From: Bacilli bacterium
Lineage (GTDB): Bacteria; Bacillota_I; Bacilli_A; RF39; UBA660
Direction: 5' to 3'
DNA length: 6,288 nucleotides
Assembly: GCA_022793565.1 (NCBI GenBank)
Contig: JAAWDC010000076.1
Location: 1 to 6,288 of the forward strand
Below, in pieces: positions 1-3,841 of the stretch. Within the stretch, counting starts at the first letter, position 1. Each line of letters starts with the position of its first letter. The position numbers and the translations under genes are program-made. The notes under the pieces are model-generated. The model made no database searches and was not told the DNA's origin. It was given only the letters and a program-made list of their open reading frames with translations.

Positions 1-108
1 AGTTTGAAAAAATAAGACAATCATTTAAAACCTATGAATTAGAAAGGAAATACAAGTTTTTTATAATTCTTCATATAATAAAATAGGCACTTAACCTAGG
101 AAGGGGAG

Positions 109-137
109 TTTACAAAACAAAGTGGATCTGCTATACT
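109..137 (+). promoter_or_regulatory. Sigma-A-type promoter for the 3D-domain protein gene
   Basis: A -35 box TTTACA (109-114) and a -10 box TATACT (132-137) are separated by exactly 17 bp. The expected transcription start near 144 would give a leader of about 18 nt before the ATG at 162, with AGAGAGG (151-157) as ribosome-binding site. The -35 box lies inside a 15-bp stretch (102-116) that recurs with one mismatch at the gene 4 promoter. The call rests on match and spacing only. Confidence 0.75.
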
Positions 138-161
138 GGAGTAGTTCGAAAGAGAGGAATT

Positions 162-920
162 ATGAAAAAAATTTATAATTATACTTTCAGAGCAGTATGT
201 GTTTATGTAATAGTGTTAATTGTTTCTATATTTTTGGCAACAGTAGTAAGCGTAGAGACATTTGATAAAAATGTTTTAAATGCAAATATTACAAAACAAC
301 TAAATAATATGTTGTTTTCTCCACAGAAGGAAAAAGACGTATGTTATCTTGAAAAAGAACAACTTGGAATGCTAAAACCAGATTTAGAAGAGGAAGAAGA
401 TGTAAAGATAGTAGATATCATCACAGTACCAACACCTATGGCAACACCTATCCCAACTCCAACTCCTACACCAACGCCTGTTCCAACACCAGAACCTACG
501 CCAACACCTATCCCACAAAAGCCAAAATATACATATACACAAACAGTAGACACAACAGCCTCACCTGTACTTGCAACTGCAAGTGGAAATGTGAGTCACT
601 ATGGTCATGATTGTTATGGATGTACCTCAGGAAAAACAGCAACAGGGTATGATATTAGTGATGGTAGAATTTATTATACAGATTCTACATATGGAAGCGT
701 GCGAATTGTAGCGGCAGGAAAAGAATATCCCTTTGGGACAATTCTAAGATTATCGAATTCTAATACTTCACCAATTATAGCCATCGTTTTAGATCGTGGG
801 GGTGCAATTGGAAGTGGAAAGAGATATATGTTAGATTTATTAACTGAAAGTAATGCTGCTGCTTATCAAGCAGGAGTAAAATATAATATGACAATTGAAG
901 TATTAAGAATGGGATATTAG
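162..920 (+). CDS. Membrane-anchored 3D/RlpA-like domain protein (probable cell-wall-acting)
   Basis: The 252-residue product is probably an extracellular, membrane-tethered wall protein. Residues 11-30 form one hydrophobic segment after a short basic start, best read as a signal anchor. Residues 31-87 are polar, with a run of acidic residues at 76-80. Residues 89-118 are a Pro/Thr-rich linker of the kind that spans peptidoglycan. Residues 143-252 resemble the 3D domain, a double-psi beta-barrel related to MltA and RlpA, which act on glycan strands: HYGHDCYGC (146-154), TATGYD (159-164), YPFGT (189-193), the hallmark DRGGAI (211-216) and MLDLL (223-227). The family is named for three aspartates; D211 and D225 are visible, but the site where VAAD is usual reads VAAG (183-186). 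The gene has its own promoter and terminator. Peptidoglycan cleavage is inferred from the family; a non-catalytic role is possible. Confidence 0.85.
   Translation: MKKIYNYTFRAVCVYVIVLIVSIFLATVVSVETFDKNVLNANITKQLNNMLFSPQKEKDVCYLEKEQLGMLKPDLEEEEDVKIVDIITVPTPMATPIPTPTPTPTPVPTPEPTPTPIPQKPKYTYTQTVDTTASPVLATASGNVSHYGHDCYGCTSGKTATGYDISDGRIYYTDSTYGSVRIVAAGKEYPFGTILRLSNSNTSPIIAIVLDRGGAIGSGKRYMLDLLTESNAAAYQAGVKYNMTIEVLRMGY
426..515 (+). repeat. Pro/Thr-rich low-complexity coding repeat (linker)
   Basis: About 30 codons alternate Pro with Thr, broken by Val, Ile, Met, Ala and Glu, giving imperfect repeats of CCAACN or CCTACN type at DNA level. The codons vary (CCA, CCT, CCC with ACA, ACT, ACG), which suggests that the protein pattern rather than the DNA is maintained. 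It acts as a rigid, extended spacer between the membrane anchor and the 3D domain, and copy number may vary between strains. Confidence 0.85.
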
Positions 921-941
921 TCTCATTCTTTTTACTTTTTT
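905..941 (+). terminator. Intrinsic terminator with the gene 1 stop codon in its loop
   Basis: The left arm AAGAATGGGA (905-914) pairs with TCTCATTCTT (921-930) over 10 bp with one G-U pair. The 6-nt loop TATTAG (915-920) contains the TAG stop (918-920) of the 3D-domain gene. A T-rich tail, TTTACTTTTTT (931-941), follows. The left arm is coding sequence for the last residues of the protein. Confidence 0.75.
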
Positions 942-970
942 ATGAAGTTAAGAAAGAAATGACAAGAATA

Positions 971-999
971 TATAACAATCTACAAATTCTTTTGTTATA
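971..999. promoter_or_regulatory. 8-bp inverted repeat over the gene 2 promoter (possible operator)
   Basis: TATAACAA (971-978) and TTGTTATA (992-999) are perfect reverse complements separated by 13 bp. Their centres are 21 bp apart, about two helical turns. The right half overlaps the extended -10 and the left half sits at the -35 position. That geometry suits a dimeric regulator blocking RNA polymerase, but both halves are AT-rich, so chance cannot be excluded. Confidence 0.4.
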
Positions 1000-1001
1000 A
1001 T
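973..1001 (+). promoter_or_regulatory. Extended -10 promoter for the TasA-like gene
   Basis: The consensus -10 TATAAT (996-1001) is preceded by TG at 993-994, making the extended form TGTTATAAT. A weak -35 candidate, TAACAA (973-978), lies 17 bp upstream; the extended -10 probably compensates. Transcription would begin near 1008, about 14 nt before the GTG chosen as start, and essentially on top of the upstream ATG at 1010. Confidence 0.7.
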
Positions 1002-1003
1002 AG

Positions 1004-1017
1004 AAGAGGATGGTGAT
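1004..1017 (+). promoter_or_regulatory. Ribosome-binding site that selects the GTG start at 1022
   Basis: The stretch AGAGGATGGTGAT matches the anti-Shine-Dalgarno complement, including its GGTGAT part (1012-1017), and ends 4 nt before GTG at 1022. The in-frame ATG at 1010 lies within this site and has almost no leader. The same GGTGAT element sits 3 nt before the ATG of the nitroreductase gene, supporting its use in this genome. Confidence 0.6.
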
Positions 1018-1021
1018 AATA

Positions 1022-2065
1022 GTGAAGAGAAAACATACAAAGAAAGAGTTAATAATAATTGTTTTGGGAGCTTTAGTATTAACGTGTGGTTTTTTCGGAA
1101 GTAGTTATGCATTGAATAATACAACATCTCCTACAGCAGAATATAATTATTTTGGAACAAGTAACTTGGAACTTAGCTATGTAGATCATGGAATGGGAAA
1201 TGGAGATGTTCTATCCTTGACAAACGCAAAGCCTAAAACTGATCAGCAGGCTATGAGTGAAGAAGGATATAGATTCAGTGTTACCAATATTTCTTCCAAT
1301 GGATATTTTTATCGTATTCGATTGGTAGAAGATATCGCACTAATAAATGAAGAAGATTGTATAGATCGTCAGATTCTTCCTCAATATATCCGATTTCAAT
1401 TTGATAACTTCAAACCACGGAGTCTATCAGAAATTGAGTCTTCTGGGTATGTACTTCATGAGAGTAAAGAACTAATTTTACCAGGAAATAGTGAAATCCA
1501 TGAATTAAAGATCTGGTTAGACCAAGATACACCACAAAACTTGAAAGATCATTATCACGGAAAAATTGTATTAGAGGAAATATCAGACGAAATATATGAG
1601 GAATATCAAAAAGGACAAGAACTACAAATTGGAGAAACACCATATCTTATATTGGAAGATAGTGACTCTAAAAATGCCTATTTAAAATTGACGACAGCTA
1701 GTCAAAACCCTTACTTTGAAAATGACTGTGTAGATCATAGTAAAACTTGTCTATTTACTTCAAAAGAAGATTTAGAAACTTTGCTAAAAGGATATCGTAA
1801 TGGTATAGAATCACAACTTCAAAAACTTACCAATCTCCATCTTTTGCGTCTTCGAATCTTTGAAAAAAATGAATACTTAGATTATGCTATGGCACTCACC
1901 AAGCTAAACCCACAAAATATGCCATTTTTAATTTACAATACTAAAAATGGACTACCACAAATGATAAATTCTAGTTCTGGATTAGATCCAGAGATCGAAA
2001 AGAATAAAATTCAAATAGTAATGATCATGCATAAATCTTTATTACAACCAGAAGAAGAACAGTAA
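1022..2065 (+). CDS. Secreted TasA/camelysin-like (SipW-dependent type) protein with unknown C-terminal half
   Basis: From GTG at 1022 the product has 347 residues. A basic start (MKRKHTKK) and hydrophobic residues 9-28 form a signal peptide or anchor, with a plausible signal peptidase site after SSYA (27-30). Residues 31-185 look like the beta-sandwich proteins of the TasA/camelysin class: a SYAL-type start, LSLTNAKPKTD (64-74), EGYRFSVTNISS (81-92), YIRFQFD (122-128), and an ELKIWLD...HGKIVLE block (161-185). These patterns are recognised from memory. Known members are surface fibres, matrix proteins or exported proteases. Residues 200-347 I do not recognise; they contain CVDHSKTC (236-243), whose cysteines could form a disulfide outside the cell, and end in an acidic tail. 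No SipW peptidase gene is in this window. The longer frame from ATG 1010 adds four residues but overlaps the ribosome-binding site. Gene 3 follows with its own promoter and no clear terminator between. Confidence 0.65.
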   Translation: MKRKHTKKELIIIVLGALVLTCGFFGSSYALNNTTSPTAEYNYFGTSNLELSYVDHGMGNGDVLSLTNAKPKTDQQAMSEEGYRFSVTNISSNGYFYRIRLVEDIALINEEDCIDRQILPQYIRFQFDNFKPRSLSEIESSGYVLHESKELILPGNSEIHELKIWLDQDTPQNLKDHYHGKIVLEEISDEIYEEYQKGQELQIGETPYLILEDSDSKNAYLKLTTASQNPYFENDCVDHSKTCLFTSKEDLETLLKGYRNGIESQLQKLTNLHLLRLRIFEKNEYLDYAMALTKLNPQNMPFLIYNTKNGLPQMINSSSGLDPEIEKNKIQIVMIMHKSLLQPEEEQ

Positions 2066-2070
2066 TATTA

Positions 2071-2099
2071 TTGATTTTATCGCCTCTGCGTGGTATAAT
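2071..2099 (+). promoter_or_regulatory. Sigma-A-type extended -10 promoter for gene 3
   Basis: A -35 box TTGATT (2071-2076), a 17-bp spacer and a consensus TATAAT (2094-2099) preceded by TGG (2091-2093) make a strong promoter. It starts 6 bp after the stop codon of gene 2. Transcription would begin near 2106, giving a leader of about 22 nt. The in-frame TTG that could be taken as a start at 2071 is the -35 box itself. Confidence 0.8.
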
Positions 2100-2111
2100 A
2101 CAGTCTATATC

Positions 2112-2119
2112 AGAGGGGG
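2112..2119 (+). promoter_or_regulatory. Ribosome-binding site that selects the ATG at 2128
   Basis: AGAGGGGG ends 8 nt before ATG at 2128, a good Shine-Dalgarno distance. It lies downstream of the expected transcription start near 2106, so it is present in the mRNA, whereas the first codons of the longer frame are not. Confidence 0.7.
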
Positions 2120-2127
2120 AAAAAGGA

Positions 2128-3159
2128 ATGAATACGCAAATGCCAACGGAGATTCAGTATCGAAATATAGTTCGAAAGTTTTTCTTTCGACAAAATCCAC
2201 CAAAGCCATTGACCAAAGAGGATTTTATAAAAAAGAATGGATTAGAAAATATATCTACTAAAGAATGTGAGAAACGATATTATTCATATCTATATTATTA
2301 TAATTATGAGTACGTAAAGGCTTTAGATGAAAAAGTAGAACGAGAGATTAGAGAAGGGGCCAAAGAAGACCCTTATTTAGCAGAAATCGAAAAGGAGTTA
2401 GAGAAAGGGAAAAAATCTAACCAATATACTCCAGAATCAGTTTTTAAGCAAGAAATAGATACTCAAAAGAAACCAAGAAAACCAAAAAAGAAACTATTTA
2501 ATTTCCGAAAAAGAATTAAACCAATAAAAAAGAAATCAGAGAAACAAAAAATTAAGGAGTCTAAGGAATCAACAGGAAATGAAAAGCCAGAAGTAAGTAA
2601 GAAAAATACAATGAAATTGGTTATAGCTGGAATCTTTTCTATTTTATTTGTTTCAAGTGGAATATATGGTCTTTTCCATACAATGCCATCTCTAATCATT
2701 AGTGGGTTTGATTTTGCTAGTTATAAAATTCCATTACTAGCCTCTTCAATTAATACATTGCTGGGTATAATAGGAATACAAGTGATTTCTTATATGAAGG
2801 AAAAAGAAGAGGAAGAAATAGAGGAAGAAATAGGGGAGTCCGAGGAAGAGGAATTTGCTACAGTAAATGAATTGAAAAATAAATTAGCCAAAGCAAAGGA
2901 AAAAGATAAGGTCCAAGAACCAGCCAATATATCAAATGTACAATTGACAAGAGAAACAGATTCGAGAAAACCGCAATTTGTATCCAATCAAGAACCGAAT
3001 CATCAAAGAATACAAATAGCAGATTCTAAATTAAATCAAAGTACAGAAACTATATCGAATGATCTTCCAAGACCTGTCTTCCTACGACAACTAGAAAAAG
3101 AAGAAGATCCACAAAATTGGAAAAAAGAAAAAACTATAAAATTGAAATTAGAAAGATAA
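2128..3159 (+). CDS. Unrecognised two-TM protein with a basic arm and an acidic arm
   Basis: I do not recognise this 343-residue product. Residues 1-110 are charged and probably helical, with a tyrosine-rich patch YYSYLYYYNY (51-60) and a conserved-looking start (IVRKFFFRQNPPKPLTKEDF, 14-33). Residues 113-147 are very rich in Lys and Arg. Hydrophobic stretches at about 163-184 and 201-223 are good membrane segments joined by a loop of about 16 residues. Residues 224-243 are strongly acidic (EKEEEEIEEE and SEEEEE runs), followed by a polar, probably disordered tail to 343. The basic flank before the first segment predicts a hairpin with both ends in the cytoplasm. There is no signal peptide and no catalytic motif I can name. 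A scaffold or anchoring role is possible but only a guess. The start is set by the promoter at 2071-2099 and the ribosome-binding site; the 19 extra upstream codons are promoter sequence. Confidence 0.8.
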   Translation: MNTQMPTEIQYRNIVRKFFFRQNPPKPLTKEDFIKKNGLENISTKECEKRYYSYLYYYNYEYVKALDEKVEREIREGAKEDPYLAEIEKELEKGKKSNQYTPESVFKQEIDTQKKPRKPKKKLFNFRKRIKPIKKKSEKQKIKESKESTGNEKPEVSKKNTMKLVIAGIFSILFVSSGIYGLFHTMPSLIISGFDFASYKIPLLASSINTLLGIIGIQVISYMKEKEEEEIEEEIGESEEEEFATVNELKNKLAKAKEKDKVQEPANISNVQLTRETDSRKPQFVSNQEPNHQRIQIADSKLNQSTETISNDLPRPVFLRQLEKEEDPQNWKKEKTIKLKLER

Positions 3160-3160
3160 T

Positions 3161-3189
3161 AGGGGGGTTTACAAAGAACCTTCCTTTTT
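3161..3189 (+). terminator. Candidate intrinsic terminator of gene 3, overlapping the gene 4 promoter
   Basis: AGGGGGGTT (3161-3169) can pair with AACCTTCCT (3177-3185) over 9 bp, two of them G-U, around the 7-nt loop TACAAAG, followed by TTTT (3186-3189). It begins one base after the TAA of gene 3. The G-U pairs and short T-tract make it moderate in strength. It shares almost all its bases with the promoter at 3168-3196. Confidence 0.5.
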
Positions 3190-3196
3190 CTATAAT
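3168..3196 (+). promoter_or_regulatory. Strong sigma-A-type promoter for the nitroreductase gene
   Basis: A -35 box TTTACA (3168-3173), a 17-bp spacer and a consensus -10 TATAAT (3191-3196) are present. Transcription would begin near 3203, leaving a leader of only about 9 nt with GGTGAT (3203-3208) as Shine-Dalgarno directly before ATG 3212. The -35 straddles the left arm and loop of the candidate gene 3 terminator, and the spacer holds its right arm. Confidence 0.8.
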
Positions 3197-3211
3197 AAAA
3201 TTGGTGATTGT

Positions 3212-3751
3212 ATGGAATTTATAGAAGTTTTAAGGAAAAGACGAAGTATTCGAAAGTATCTTCCAAAGGAAGTAAAAAAAGAAAGTATAGATCAGATAAT
3301 TGAGGCTGGGACACTCGCACCATCCGCTCATTTCAAAGAGCCTTGGGAAGTTTTAGTGATTAGAAAAGAAAAAAAAGAGATTGCTCAGTTTTTAGAAGAA
3401 TATGGAAAGTCCAAAATAGAAGATATTAGTTTTATAAAAACAGCTCATACAATCGAGAACTGCGATACATTGTTACTGATATATTGTAATGATTTTGAAC
3501 AAGAAAAATTTAACTGGTTATCAATTGGTGCAATGATAGAGAATATGCTATTAAAAGCAACAGAACTTGGAATTGGATCTTTATGGATTGGCAATATATG
3601 TTCAGTAGAAGAACAGGTAAATACTTACTTTCAGATCGACTCAAAAGAAAAGAAACTAATAAGTGCAGTAGCACTAGGATATATAGCCCAAGAACCTCGA
3701 GAATTAATAAGAAAAAAAGCAAAAGAAATAACAAAATATTTGGATAGTTAG
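3212..3751 (+). CDS. Nitroreductase-family FMN-dependent oxidoreductase
   Basis: The 179-residue product matches the small nitroreductase fold, cytoplasmic homodimers that bind FMN and pass electrons from NAD(P)H to nitroaromatics, quinones or other acceptors. RKRRSIRKYLP (8-18) is the characteristic N-terminal FMN-phosphate-binding segment; LAPSAHFKEPWEVLVI (35-50) follows it in the usual place. WLSIGAMIENMLLKATELG (102-120) leads into IGSLWIGNI (121-129), the conserved central helix and strand, and ALGYIAQEPRE (154-164) is the typical C-terminal strand and turn. The length is at the short end for the family. The natural substrate cannot be told from sequence. The gene has its own promoter before it and a terminator after it, so it appears monocistronic and unlinked in function to its neighbours. 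Confidence 0.9.
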   Translation: MEFIEVLRKRRSIRKYLPKEVKKESIDQIIEAGTLAPSAHFKEPWEVLVIRKEKKEIAQFLEEYGKSKIEDISFIKTAHTIENCDTLLLIYCNDFEQEKFNWLSIGAMIENMLLKATELGIGSLWIGNICSVEEQVNTYFQIDSKEKKLISAVALGYIAQEPRELIRKKAKEITKYLDS

Positions 3752-3776
3752 AAAAGTTTCCTTTGTTAAGATAAGT

Positions 3777-3806
3777 AAAGTTTGGTCAATGTACTAAACT
3801 TTTTTT
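3777..3806 (+). terminator. Intrinsic terminator after the nitroreductase gene
   Basis: AAAGTTTGGT (3777-3786) pairs with ACTAAACTTT (3793-3802) over 10 bp with one G-U pair around the 6-nt loop CAATGT, and the T-run continues to 3806. The stem is AT-rich but has the same plan (10-bp stem, one G-U, 6-nt loop) as the terminator at 905-941. It directly abuts the tex promoter region. Confidence 0.75.
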
Positions 3807-3814
3807 ACTTAGTT

Positions 3815-3823
3815 TGTTAGAAT
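3815..3823 (+). promoter_or_regulatory. Probable extended -10 promoter element for tex
   Basis: TGTTAGAAT gives a -10 of TAGAAT (3818-3823) with the extended TG at 3815-3816. No good -35 box is visible; at 17 bp spacing the site reads TAAACT (3795-3800), inside the right arm of the preceding terminator. Transcription near 3830 would give a leader of about 12 nt. This is less certain than the other promoters here. Confidence 0.5.
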
Positions 3824-3830
3824 AATATGT

Positions 3831-3835
3831 GGAGG
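3831..3835 (+). promoter_or_regulatory. Ribosome-binding site that selects the tex ATG at 3842
   Basis: GGAGG ends 6 nt before ATG 3842, a near-ideal Shine-Dalgarno. The upstream in-frame ATG at 3827 would place this site inside the coding sequence and would itself have no ribosome-binding site. Confidence 0.8.
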
Positions 3836-3841
3836 AAAATT

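Noticed and set aside
3..86. Short open stretch of 27 codons ending in TAG at the window start, possibly the tail of an upstream gene
   Set aside because: It is extremely AT-rich, has no start in view, matches nothing I recognise and is too short to support; the region 1-108 otherwise shows nothing clear.
344..553. Reverse-strand frame encoding a Gly/Val repeat
   Set aside because: It is the antisense shadow of the Pro/Thr linker of the 3D-domain gene and has no ribosome-binding site or promoter.
2063..2070. Palindrome TAATATTA at the end of gene 2 as part of a terminator
   Set aside because: It has no loop, no GC pairs and no following T-tract; it is an AT-rich coincidence containing the stop codon.
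1410..3734. Other reverse-strand frames opposite genes 2, 3 and 4 (1410-1643, 2463-2699, 2790-2987, 3510-3734)
   Set aside because: Their hydrophobic or serine-rich composition simply mirrors Lys/Glu-rich coding on the + strand; no signals for expression are visible.
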